Shown here piece after piece: positions 1 to 6,365 of a stretch of 64,000 bases of DNA. The stretch is from Defluviitaleaceae bacterium (GTDB taxonomy: Bacteria; Bacillota; Clostridia; Lachnospirales; WQUN01): assembly GCA_009781725.1 (NCBI GenBank), contig WQVF01000010.1, forward strand, positions 1-64,000, in the 5' to 3' direction. The position numbers were made by a program, and so were the translations under genes. Positions within the stretch are counted from its first letter, which is position 1. Every line of letters starts with the position of its first letter. The notes beneath the pieces were generated by a model. That model did no database searches, was not told where the DNA came from, and worked only from the letters and a program-made list of their open reading frames with translations.

Positions 1-130
1 CTACATCACCAATTTTATCTCTCCGCACTCCAATAGCCTCGGCAATCTCCACTTGGGTCACACCCAATTGCTTCCTTAGATTTAATATCTTATTGCCTAC
101 AGGTATATCTTCTCGCTGGATAATAGACAT
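1..130 (-). CDS. XRE-family helix-turn-helix regulator, 5' part only
   Basis: The first 43 codons are visible and the gene runs off the left edge. It starts at ATG 130-128, preceded by TTGAGGGTAG as ribosome binding site. The residues LRKQLGVTQVEIAEAIGV form the start of a Cro/C1-type helix-turn-helix, with the usual T-Q-x-x-[LI]-A turn. Such proteins are DNA-binding repressors or activators, sometimes phage- or toxin-linked. The partner domain lies outside the window, so the target cannot be named. A good sigma-A-type promoter lies about 65 bp upstream. Confidence 0.8.
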   Translation of the reverse strand, partial: MSIIQREDIPVGNKILNLRKQLGVTQVEIAEAIGVRRDKIGDV

Positions 131-192
131 AAATCTACCCTCAATACATTTATGTGATTATTGTCAGAAACATGAAGAGCAACTTCGTTACC

Positions 193-221
193 AATATATA
201 GCATGTTTGTATATGTGTCAA
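193..221 (-). promoter_or_regulatory. Sigma-A-type promoter for the XRE regulator
   Basis: On the minus strand, TTGACA (221-216) is followed after 17 bp by TATATT (198-193), about 63 bp upstream of the regulator's ATG. The -35 is perfect and the -10 matches at 5 of 6 positions. Confidence 0.6.
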
Positions 222-308
222 TGCTTTTCGACAACATTTAGCGCATTTGTCCTCTTCTACACGCTATGCATAATTAATACACAGAGCAATATAATCATCC
301 ATAAATTA

Positions 309-370
309 CAAGCCGCTCGGAATGCGGTTCCTAAAGAAGTAACCATAGGAACTACATGCCAAGCGGCTTG
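309..370. repeat. 62-bp imperfect inverted repeat
   Basis: Two 25-base arms (309-333 and 346-370) pair with only four non-Watson-Crick positions, around a 12-base loop. Neither side has a T-tract, so it is not a typical terminator. It lies in the 360-bp gap between the divergent XRE promoter and the dacF 3' end. Nothing else was recognised in that gap apart from the promoter. Confidence 0.6.
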
Positions 371-489
371 AGCTTGAAATTTATTTATCACTCATTTTGT
401 GTTATTGATTTATCTCAGCATAAGATGTTTATATCCAGCCAGAAGGCATTTTTCTTTCTAGAAGTATGCCACTATTTTATACAAATATA

Positions 490-1692
490 CTACGCCGCTT
501 CTTCCTCCACAAGAGTGCTATCCCTCTCCTCCCCCTTACTCAACCATCGCCTAAACATCCTCTCCATAATATCCTGAGGTGATGCCTTGGCCACTTCTTC
601 CGCCACTACCAGCATACTACGGCCTACTTCTTGCCCTTCGTGGGTATATATCACTTCCCCGGCCTTCTGACCTGCCGCTACCGGTGCATCCAGTGCTTCT
701 TTTATCTGTACCTCGCTATCAATAACAATATGCTTACCCTTGGGCACCAGCACATTGGTTTGCTCATGGATTACTACCGGTACTTCCTCGACTTTCCCTT
801 TGTATATCTTGATATCTCCCATATGGGTGCCACTTTCTTCTTTGGCTATCAGCGCAAAATTGGAATATCCATAATCCAATAGCTTCATTGCAGAGTCAAA
901 TCGAATAGCAGGGTCGGGGGCACCCAACACCACCGCGATTAGCTCCATTCCTTCTTTTTCGGCAGTAGCTGATATACAGTACAATGCCTCCGATGTGGAG
1001 CCGGTCTTTAACCCTGTTGTGCCGGGGTAATTACGGATTAGCCTATTGGTGTTGGTAAGGCCAAACTCCTCTTCACCTCGGGCGGTCTTGTGGGTGATTT
1101 TATCAAGCCGGATTGTGGCAAACTTGACTACCTCTGGGTATTTAATCATCAATTCCCTGGACATTAGCGCAATATCAAAGGCCGAGGTCAAATGCCCCGG
1201 TGCATCCAGGCCGCAGGAGTTTACAAAGTTGGTACTATCCATACCCAGGGCTTTGGCTTTATTGTTCATCATGGTTACAAAGGCCTCTTCGCTGCCGGCT
1301 ATAAATTCTGCCATTGCTACGGCGGCGTCATTTGCGGATGCAATAACTATTGCCTTGGTTAAATCCCTAACACTTTGTTTTTCTTCCACTTCCAGGAAAA
1401 TCTGTGACCCACCCATCGAGGCGGCATGTGTGCTTGTGGTTACTATATCATCCCACTTTATCCGTTCCTGATCTAAGGCCTCGTATATCAAAAGCATTGT
1501 CATGACCTTGGTGACGCTGGCTGGGGCAAGCTTTTCGTGGGCGTTGTTTTCGATTAGCACCTTGCCTGTTTCGGCTTCCATTAGCAGGCTGGCCTTAGCA
1601 TCTATGGTGGGGCCTTGGGCATGTACTAATGCGCTAAAGCAAAAGCTTAGTAGGATTCCAAGCATCCCTATGCATAGTAGTCGTCTTAACAT
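490..1692 (-). CDS. dacF: D-alanyl-D-alanine carboxypeptidase (DacF/PBP5 type)
   Basis: This 400-residue serine DD-carboxypeptidase (peptidase S11) trims the terminal D-Ala from peptidoglycan stem peptides outside the membrane. Residues 1-25 form a cleavable signal peptide ending ALVHA. The three penicillin-binding motifs are present: SVTK with nucleophile S59, SAN at 119-121, and KTG near residue 229 (LKTGST). A C-terminal beta-rich domain follows, as in PBP5, and the length is normal. The start at 1692 has GGGAGG upstream. That ribosome binding site lies inside the 3' arm of a terminator-like hairpin (1694-1740), so translation may depend on RNA folding. The gene lies downstream of ftsZ on the same strand. 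dacF and dacA are hard to tell apart by sequence alone. Confidence 0.9.
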   Translation of the reverse strand: MLRRLLCIGMLGILLSFCFSALVHAQGPTIDAKASLLMEAETGKVLIENNAHEKLAPASVTKVMTMLLIYEALDQERIKWDDIVTTSTHAASMGGSQIFLEVEEKQSVRDLTKAIVIASANDAAVAMAEFIAGSEEAFVTMMNNKAKALGMDSTNFVNSCGLDAPGHLTSAFDIALMSRELMIKYPEVVKFATIRLDKITHKTARGEEEFGLTNTNRLIRNYPGTTGLKTGSTSEALYCISATAEKEGMELIAVVLGAPDPAIRFDSAMKLLDYGYSNFALIAKEESGTHMGDIKIYKGKVEEVPVVIHEQTNVLVPKGKHIVIDSEVQIKEALDAPVAAGQKAGEVIYTHEGQEVGRSMLVVAEEVAKASPQDIMERMFRRWLSKGEERDSTLVEEEAA

Positions 1693-1741
1693 AAAAAAAG
1701 TCCTCCCTAAAATTCATTTGATTTTAGGGTGGACTTTTTTG
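1693..1741. terminator. Symmetric hairpin overlapping the dacF ribosome binding site
   Basis: AAAGTCC-ACCCTAAAAT pairs with ATTTTAGGG-AGGACTTT around a 7-base loop, with T-runs on both strands, so it could terminate in either direction. On the minus strand the descending arm holds GGGAGG, the dacF Shine-Dalgarno, and the T7 run abuts the dacF ATG. Confidence 0.6.
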
Positions 1742-1761
1742 TAATTATTATGCACTCTCAA

Positions 1762-1838
1762 CGTCATTGCGAGGAGCGTAGCGACGAAGCAATCCAGAAA
1801 AGCAAAGGCACTGAATTGCTTCGCTACGCTCACAATGA
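1762..1838. repeat. Dispersed palindromic repeat, family A, copy 1
   Basis: The left arm reads CGTCATTGCGAGGAGCG followed by GCGACGAAGCAATCCAG. The right arm is its inverse (GAATTGCTTCGCTACGCTC...CAATGA). Three further copies occur at 3967, 42772 and 53611. The element is non-coding and hairpin-forming. Confidence 0.85.
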
Positions 1839-1855
1839 TATGGTTTTCGTTAAAT

Positions 1856-1884
1856 CAAAAAACCACCCACACGGGTGATTTTTT
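1856..1884 (-). terminator. Rho-independent terminator of ftsZ
   Basis: On the minus strand, CACCC-GTGT-GGGTG is followed by a run of six T residues, 12 bases past the ftsZ stop codon. The stem is short but the layout is classical. Confidence 0.75.
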
Positions 1885-1895
1885 ATATTTGCAAC

Positions 1896-3062
1896 TTAAA
1901 ATCTCGTCGGTCTTCTGCTCTTGTTCTGCAAAAATTCTGGTATTACGAAGGAGTCTGTATCCATATCTCTGATTGATTTCAATGGCTCTTTGGTATCTTC
2001 TTCTGTTTCGGTTGCTGGATGGTCTGTTGGGGTAGCTGCTGTTTGTGTTTGGGCCGGTTCTGTGGCTGCTGCCTTAGCTTTCTTTGGCTCCCTGATGGCC
2101 TGCTCCAGGTCATCTAGGCCTGTGGCTATTACTGTCACCGTTACTTCGTCGTTGTAATTTTCATTAATTGTCGCGCCAAACATTACATTAGCGTCCTTAT
2201 CCACAGCGTTGCGGATAATATTGGCGGATTGATTTATATCCCTTAGGGCGATGCTGGAGTCACCGGTAAAGCTTATGATTACAGACCTTGCACCGTTTAT
2301 CGTGGTTTCAAGAAGTGGGCTGTTGATGGCTCTGTGAGCGGCTTCCTCTGTTTTGTTTTTGCCGGTAGCTCGTCCCACACCCATATGGGCTACGCCCTGT
2401 TCATGCATCACGGTTTTGACATCGGCAAAGTCAAGGTTTATCAGGCCTTCAATAAGAATCAGGTCTGTTATACCCTGGATACCCTGGCGAAGGACATCGT
2501 CAGCCATATTAAAGGACTCTATAAGGGATACATCGTCATCCACGATTTCCAATAAACGTTCGTTGGGAATCACAACCAGAGTGTCCACATTTTTCCTTAA
2601 CTCCGCAATACCGGCAAGGGCATTGCGCATCCTGGGGGTGCCTTCAAAGGCAAAGGGCTTGGTCACAACCCCTACAGTAAGGATACCCATTTCCCGTGCG
2701 ATTCCCGCAATTACTGGAGCGGCACCTGTACCAGTACCACCTCCCATGCCAGCGGTGATGAATAGCATTTCCGTATTGGCGATGGCATTGGCAACCATAT
2801 CACGGGATTCCTCGGCGGCTCGGCGGCCGGTTTCAGGCTTGCCCCCTGCCCCGAGACCTCGGGTCAGTTTTTCGCCTAATTGGATACGAATAGGTGCCTT
2901 GGACTTACCCAGAGCACCATTGTCTGTGTTGGCATTAATAAAATCAATATTGGCGATTTGGTCTTCAATCATACGGTCAACTGCGTTGTTGCCGCCGCCG
3001 CCTACTCCTATGACCTTGATACGAGCTTTGATTTCGTGAGAAGTGTCAATGTCAATAATCAA
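1896..3062 (-). CDS. ftsZ: Cell division GTPase FtsZ
   Basis: FtsZ is the tubulin-like GTPase that polymerises into the Z-ring at mid-cell. The 388 residues contain the nucleotide-binding GGGGNNAV (21-28), the tubulin signature [13 protein letters not shown] (about 103-115) and the T7-loop NLDFADV segment. A low-complexity Ala/Thr/Pro/Glu linker (about 320-360) leads to the conserved C-terminal peptide IPEFL, which binds FtsA, SepF or ZipA-type partners. The start is a TTG at 3062-3060, chosen because AGGAGG lies 8 bases upstream and the next residues match the family N-terminus. It lies downstream of ftsQ in the usual division order, but without ftsA between them. Confidence 0.98.
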   Translation of the reverse strand: MIIDIDTSHEIKARIKVIGVGGGGNNAVDRMIEDQIANIDFINANTDNGALGKSKAPIRIQLGEKLTRGLGAGGKPETGRRAAEESRDMVANAIANTEMLFITAGMGGGTGTGAAPVIAGIAREMGILTVGVVTKPFAFEGTPRMRNALAGIAELRKNVDTLVVIPNERLLEIVDDDVSLIESFNMADDVLRQGIQGITDLILIEGLINLDFADVKTVMHEQGVAHMGVGRATGKNKTEEAAHRAINSPLLETTINGARSVIISFTGDSSIALRDINQSANIIRNAVDKDANVMFGATINENYNDEVTVTVIATGLDDLEQAIREPKKAKAAATEPAQTQTAATPTDHPATETEEDTKEPLKSIRDMDTDSFVIPEFLQNKSRRPTRF

Positions 3063-3200
3063 CCTAGTCCCCTCCTAAGTAAAAAACGGCACTTGCCGCC
3101 TATCCCGTCGATATGTACGGCTGGCGTCTTTTGTCCGCCTCGATGCATTTTTAAGGTGCGCTCTTAATAATAAACATATTCTTTATGGAACGCAAGTCCT

Positions 3201-3932
3201 TTAGGTAAGGGGCACGAAAAAAAACTCGTCACGCTCTACATTAATATCTCTTAAATCGACAAAACCCCTAATTTGCCCGGCTTCAGGCATTTCCGCTAGA
3301 ATCCCGGCAATAATCCTGACCTTGTCTTCCGAGTCTTGGAGTCCTCCCACATTGAACTCCACATCTCCAAATAAAATTCTTGTGTTGACGGTATCAGATA
3401 CATTGATATGGGTCACTCTACAAGCCAGACCGTGGCGGTATATCAGTTGTGAATATTGGGTTACTATATTAAAAGCAGTAGTATCCGGGACGTCTAACAT
3501 TTCTCCCAGGGCAAAATGGGTAAAATTAAGGCCTTCTATTATAGGAAGGGTATGAGATATGGAGGAACGTATCTCCAAAACCCGGCCCTGGTCGTCTATA
3601 AATAAGAAGGTCCCAGGGGATTGCTGTATGTAAGCCGCAATACGCCGCTCCCATACTTGCACATAAAGTCTGTTTGGCAGGCCCCGAGTGAAGGCTACCT
3701 CGGCGATATAGAGGTTTTCCATCAAGCTACGGCGGGCAGCGGTTTGGTTGAAGAACAGCAAGTTAGTAGTACTGCCTACTCCAAGGCGCTCCCTAATTTC
3801 TGCGTCGCTGACGGTATTGCCTCCAGTGATGGTCAATTCATCTAAATAAAAAATAGGGGAAAATAAAATCAGCATCGTAACAAATGCTATGGCACAGATT
3901 ATTATCGCCCATTTAAATTTACGGGATTGCAT
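3201..3932 (-). CDS. ftsQ: Cell division protein FtsQ/DivIB
   Basis: This is a single-pass membrane protein of the divisome that links early and late division proteins (FtsB/DivIC and FtsL partners). Of 243 residues, about 8-28 form the transmembrane segment after a short basic cytoplasmic tail. A FtsQ-type POTRA domain follows (FYLDELTITGGNTVS onward, about residues 28-98), then the beta domain with YIQQSPGTFLFIDDQGRVLE. The length is typical of Clostridia. GGGGG lies 5 bases before the ATG. It sits 139 bp upstream of ftsZ on the same strand. The C-terminal tail is short. Confidence 0.88.
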   Translation of the reverse strand: MQSRKFKWAIIICAIAFVTMLILFSPIFYLDELTITGGNTVSDAEIRERLGVGSTTNLLFFNQTAARRSLMENLYIAEVAFTRGLPNRLYVQVWERRIAAYIQQSPGTFLFIDDQGRVLEIRSSISHTLPIIEGLNFTHFALGEMLDVPDTTAFNIVTQYSQLIYRHGLACRVTHINVSDTVNTRILFGDVEFNVGGLQDSEDKVRIIAGILAEMPEAGQIRGFVDLRDINVERDEFFFVPLT

Positions 3933-3966
3933 TTTGGCCCCCTATAATACGGTTGTACACTCTCTA

Positions 3967-4028
3967 CGTCATTGCGAGGAGCGTTGCGACGAAGCAATCT
4001 AGTAAACCAAGACCTCTGGATTGCAATG
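3967..4028. repeat. Dispersed palindromic repeat, family A, copy 2 (right arm degenerate)
   Basis: CGTCATTGCGAGGAGCG and GCGACGAAGCAATC are followed by a shortened inverse arm, TCTGGATTGCAATGCG. It is the same family as 1762, 42772 and 53611. This copy lies between ftsQ and the upstream coiled-coil gene. Confidence 0.75.
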
Positions 4029-4059
4029 CGTATCGGGGCAGGATTGTACCATAGACGAA

Positions 4060-4200
4060 TACAAAAACAAAACGGCTCTTCCGCTTTTGTTTCCGACAGG
4101 CGCAATGAAATTGCGAATGCACTTTCCTAACATAGAACAAAATGCGCGAAGCGCACTTTTGTTTCCGATGTTCCGCCGAGAAATTGCGAAGCACTTTCCT
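4060..4200. repeat. Two imperfect tandem copies of a hairpin-forming repeat
   Basis: CTTTTGTTTCCGA...AAATTGCGAA...GCACTTTCCTA occurs twice in tandem (about 4083-4130 and 4157-4201). Between them is an internal small palindrome, GCGCGAAGCGC. A related inverted motif is seen near 52710-52735. No reading frame with a convincing start exists here. Together with family A copy 2 and the terminator at 4211, this accounts for the 410-bp gap. Confidence 0.5.
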
Positions 4201-4210
4201 AGACATATAT

Positions 4211-4236
4211 AAAAGAGGCGGTTTACGCCGCCTCCA
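4211..4236 (-). terminator. Terminator of the rsmD-coaD operon
   Basis: On the minus strand, GGAGGCGGC-GTAAA-CCGCCTC is followed by TTTTAT, about 105 bp past the stop of the coiled-coil gene. Confidence 0.7.
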
Positions 4237-4342
4237 TACAAGGTATATATGATGCGATTATACGCATTTTTTCGATAATAATATATGCCTTGCCGATAAT
4301 AGTATATGCATCCTTGCGCCTGATACACAGGTAATTTTTGCT

Positions 4343-4843
4343 TTAACGGCCTCTTAGTTGCTGCCGGTTTTCGTAGATAATATCCATTATCCCTTCATAA
4401 TACTCCATAACCCGGCGGTGCTGCTGCTCCATATTATCCATGGTTTGGCGGATTTGATTCTCGGCTTTTTCTAAGATTTCATCGGCATAATCCATTGCGT
4501 TTAGGCGTATTTCTCTTGCACTGCGCTTGGTTTCTTCCATATGGTCCGCGGCCTGCTCCGACGCCCTGCGAAAGATTTCGTGGCTGTTGGTCAGTGCTTT
4601 GGCTTCGGCTTTTGCGTCATCCAAAATATTGGCGGCTCTATGCTTAGCGTCTTCCAGGATTTTATCGTGATCTCCCAAAATCCGCTGAGCTATTCTCATA
4701 TCATCAGGCAGGCTAAGGCGTATCTCATTGACTATGTCAACGAGCTTGTCCTTATCCACGGATATTTTCCCCGTAAGAGGAAATCCCTTGCTTTTTTCTA
4801 ATAACTCTTCTATATCATCTAAATAATCCAGCAACGCGTCCAT
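4343..4843 (-). CDS. Coiled-coil protein of the coaD neighbourhood, function unknown
   Basis: The 166-residue product starts at ATG 4843 (MDALLDYLDDIEEL), chosen over an upstream in-frame ATG because GAGGGGG lies 6 bases before it. The sequence is highly charged and predicted to be almost wholly alpha-helical. It has Ala-rich heptads from about residue 55 on (AKHRAANILDDAKAEAKAL), resembling the ATP synthase subunit B/E or DivIVA-like coiled coils that automated annotation often calls ATPase. No transmembrane segment or catalytic motif is visible. It lies 41 bp downstream of coaD and upstream of a terminator, so it closes the rsmD-coaD operon. A structural or scaffolding role is inference. 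Confidence 0.75.
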   Translation of the reverse strand: MDALLDYLDDIEELLEKSKGFPLTGKISVDKDKLVDIVNEIRLSLPDDMRIAQRILGDHDKILEDAKHRAANILDDAKAEAKALTNSHEIFRRASEQAADHMEETKRSAREIRLNAMDYADEILEKAENQIRQTMDNMEQQHRRVMEYYEGIMDIIYENRQQLRGR

Positions 4844-4884
4844 GGCGTCCCCCTCATCATTTGTACGTAATGGCGTTTTCCGCT

Positions 4885-5391
4885 CTATATATATTTTTCC
4901 CTTAGGGCAGTACACACAATCGGCGGCACTGCTTGGGTAATTTCTGTGTCACTCATCCCTGCCGGATAAACAAAGGCTGCTACTTCCTTCACAATACTGG
5001 AGGATATATGGGCAAGGTCGGGTTCTGCTGTAAAATACACGGTTTCCACAGGTATTGCAAGTTCCGTCGATAATTTTCGGTTCCAGATAGCATAGGGCAT
5101 TTCTTTGGCTATGTCTTCCGAGCCTCTGAGACCTCGCACGATGGTTCCTATACCCTTTTGCTGTGCATAATCCACAAGGAGCCCGCTAAAGGATTCCACT
5201 TCTATATTTGTGTCTTGGCTAAATGCCTCACGAAGAAGAGCCATACGTTCATTTATATCAAAGAGCGGAGTTTTGTCTGGGTTATCCAGCACCGCCACAA
5301 TTATCCGGCCAAAGACCTTGGCACTTCTGCGGGCTATATCTATATGCCCGTAGGTCACGGGGTCAAAGCTTCCTGGGTAAATTGCGCTCAT
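4885..5391 (-). CDS. coaD: Pantetheine-phosphate adenylyltransferase
   Basis: The enzyme transfers AMP from ATP to 4'-phosphopantetheine, giving dephospho-CoA, the penultimate step of CoA synthesis. The 168 residues begin with the family hallmark AIYPGSFDPVTYGHIDIA, where TYGH is the T/HxGH nucleotidyltransferase motif. RGLRGSEDIAKEMPYA, the phosphopantetheine-binding region, is present, as is ISSSIVKEVA (family ISSxxVRE) near the C-terminus. The start codon overlaps the rsmD stop as ATGA, so translation is coupled. The rsmD-coaD pairing is very common in Firmicutes. Confidence 0.97.
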   Translation of the reverse strand: MSAIYPGSFDPVTYGHIDIARRSAKVFGRIIVAVLDNPDKTPLFDINERMALLREAFSQDTNIEVESFSGLLVDYAQQKGIGTIVRGLRGSEDIAKEMPYAIWNRKLSTELAIPVETVYFTAEPDLAHISSSIVKEVAAFVYPAGMSDTEITQAVPPIVCTALREKYI

Positions 5392-5951
5392 ATTATTTTC
5401 AGTTTCCTTACATAGAATAAAAGTCGTGTATTGCCGTATTCCCGTTCATCATATAATTCCAAGTGTCCTGGGGTAACCGGGGCATTATCCCCACCGCATT
5501 CTACTACCAGAATGCCCCCATCAGCCAGCAATATCCCTAAATCATCCAATACATGGTTTATAAGGCTGCTACCATACGGAGGGTCCATAAATATTATATC
5601 AAACCATCGGTCCTCCCGCTCTAACTGGGAAATTGCTCTTTGAGCACTCATATGAAGCACAGCGGCTCGGGGAGTCAGGTTGGTACGGGCCAGGTTAGCC
5701 TGTGTTATATCAATGGCTTCCTGAGAGCTGTCAACAAAGCAAGCCTCAGATGCACCACGGCTCAGAGCTTCGATTCCAATGGCACCGCTGCCGCAAAACA
5801 TATCCAAAAATCGGGCACCGGGTATATTAGGTGATAATATGTTAAACAAGTTCTCCTTGATACGGTCAGCAGAGGGGCGGGTATTTTGCCCTTTTGGGGC
5901 TAAAAGTATCATGCGCCGCGCCGCGCCGGAAATCACACGCAAATACATCAT
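5388..5951 (-). CDS. rsmD: 16S rRNA (guanine(966)-N(2))-methyltransferase RsmD
   Basis: This SAM-dependent methyltransferase of about 187 residues modifies G966 (E. coli numbering) of 16S rRNA. It shows the N-terminal RVISGAARR and RPSADRIKENLFNIL signature. The SAM-binding loop FLDMFCGSGAIGIEALSRGA and the catalytic DPPYG (NPPY-type, about residue 118) follow. Two adjacent ATG codons (5951 and 5948) lie just after GAGG. The second has slightly better spacing. It is the first gene of an operon with coaD and the coiled-coil gene, transcribed from a promoter at 5990-6018. Confidence 0.95.
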   Translation of the reverse strand: MMYLRVISGAARRMILLAPKGQNTRPSADRIKENLFNILSPNIPGARFLDMFCGSGAIGIEALSRGASEACFVDSSQEAIDITQANLARTNLTPRAAVLHMSAQRAISQLEREDRWFDIIFMDPPYGSSLINHVLDDLGILLADGGILVVECGGDNAPVTPGHLELYDEREYGNTRLLFYVRKLKII

Positions 5952-5976
5952 CCTCGTAAATCAAGCTTAGTTATAT

Positions 5977-6018
5977 ATCTAGTTACTAGATTATAGTAAA
6001 AATGACAGCATTAGTAAA
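5977..6018 (-). promoter_or_regulatory. rsmD promoter with an overlapping 15-bp palindrome
   Basis: On the minus strand, TTTACT (6018-6013), a 17-bp spacer and a perfect TATAAT (5995-5990) precede rsmD. The perfect palindrome ATCTAG-TTA-CTAGAT (5977-5991) begins at the end of the -10 and covers the expected transcription start, a typical repressor operator position. No repressor for it can be named. Confidence 0.6.
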
Positions 6019-6142
6019 CCTTCGTGAAAAAATTCACCGACAGTTCATTTTCTGCACAGAACAATCCAAGCCTCAACTGTATTACATGAATAGTACAGCA
6101 ATGCAAATATTTACGCCTTGACAGTTAAACATTTTGTAAATG

Positions 6143-6172
6143 TTGACACCAAAGCCCTGTCGAATTTATAAT
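6143..6172 (+). promoter_or_regulatory. Promoter of tRNA-Leu
   Basis: TTGACA (6143-6148) is followed after 18 bp by TATAAT (6167-6172), ending 17 bp before the tRNA 5' end. A second TTGACA lies at 6118. Confidence 0.7.
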
Positions 6173-6189
6173 AACCCGCGCAAGCAACA

Positions 6190-6273
6190 GCCCGAATGGC
6201 GGAACTGGTAGACGCCCGGGACTTAAAATCCCGTGAGGGCAACCTCGTGCCGGTTCGATTCCGGCTTCGGGCA
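6190..6273 (+). tRNA. tRNA-Leu, anticodon TAA
   Basis: This is an 84-nt class II tRNA. The 7-bp acceptor stem GCCCGAA/TTCGGGC is complete with discriminator A. The anticodon loop CTTAAAA gives anticodon UAA. A long variable arm (TGAGGGCAACCTCGT) and a T-arm with GGTTCGATTCC are present, all expected for leucine tRNA. The CCA end is not encoded, so it must be added after transcription. Confidence 0.97.
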
Positions 6274-6295
6274 GTAGGCATATGCTGTGGAAAGG

Positions 6296-6328
6296 CGGGT
6301 TTTCTGAGAAATCGGAAAGCCCGTTTTT
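6296..6328 (+). terminator. Terminator after tRNA-Leu
   Basis: CGGGTTTTC pairs with GAAAGCCCG (one G-U wobble) around a 10-base loop, followed by TTTTT. It separates the tRNA from the hydantoinase-like gene, whose ATG is 38 bp further on, so read-through transcription of that gene is possible. Confidence 0.7.
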
Positions 6329-6365
6329 CGTTCCATATATTATCGTTTTAAAGAAGGAGACACAT

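Noticed and set aside
2353-3039. 228-codon open frame on the plus strand opposite ftsZ
   Set aside because: It is fully antisense to a conserved gene, has no ribosome site, and its Pro/Arg/Ser-rich composition is that of an out-of-phase shadow.
4251-4271. Plus-strand terminator TGCG-ATTATA-CGCA-TTTTTT
   Set aside because: The stem is only 4 bp and no plus-strand gene lies upstream, so chance is likely.
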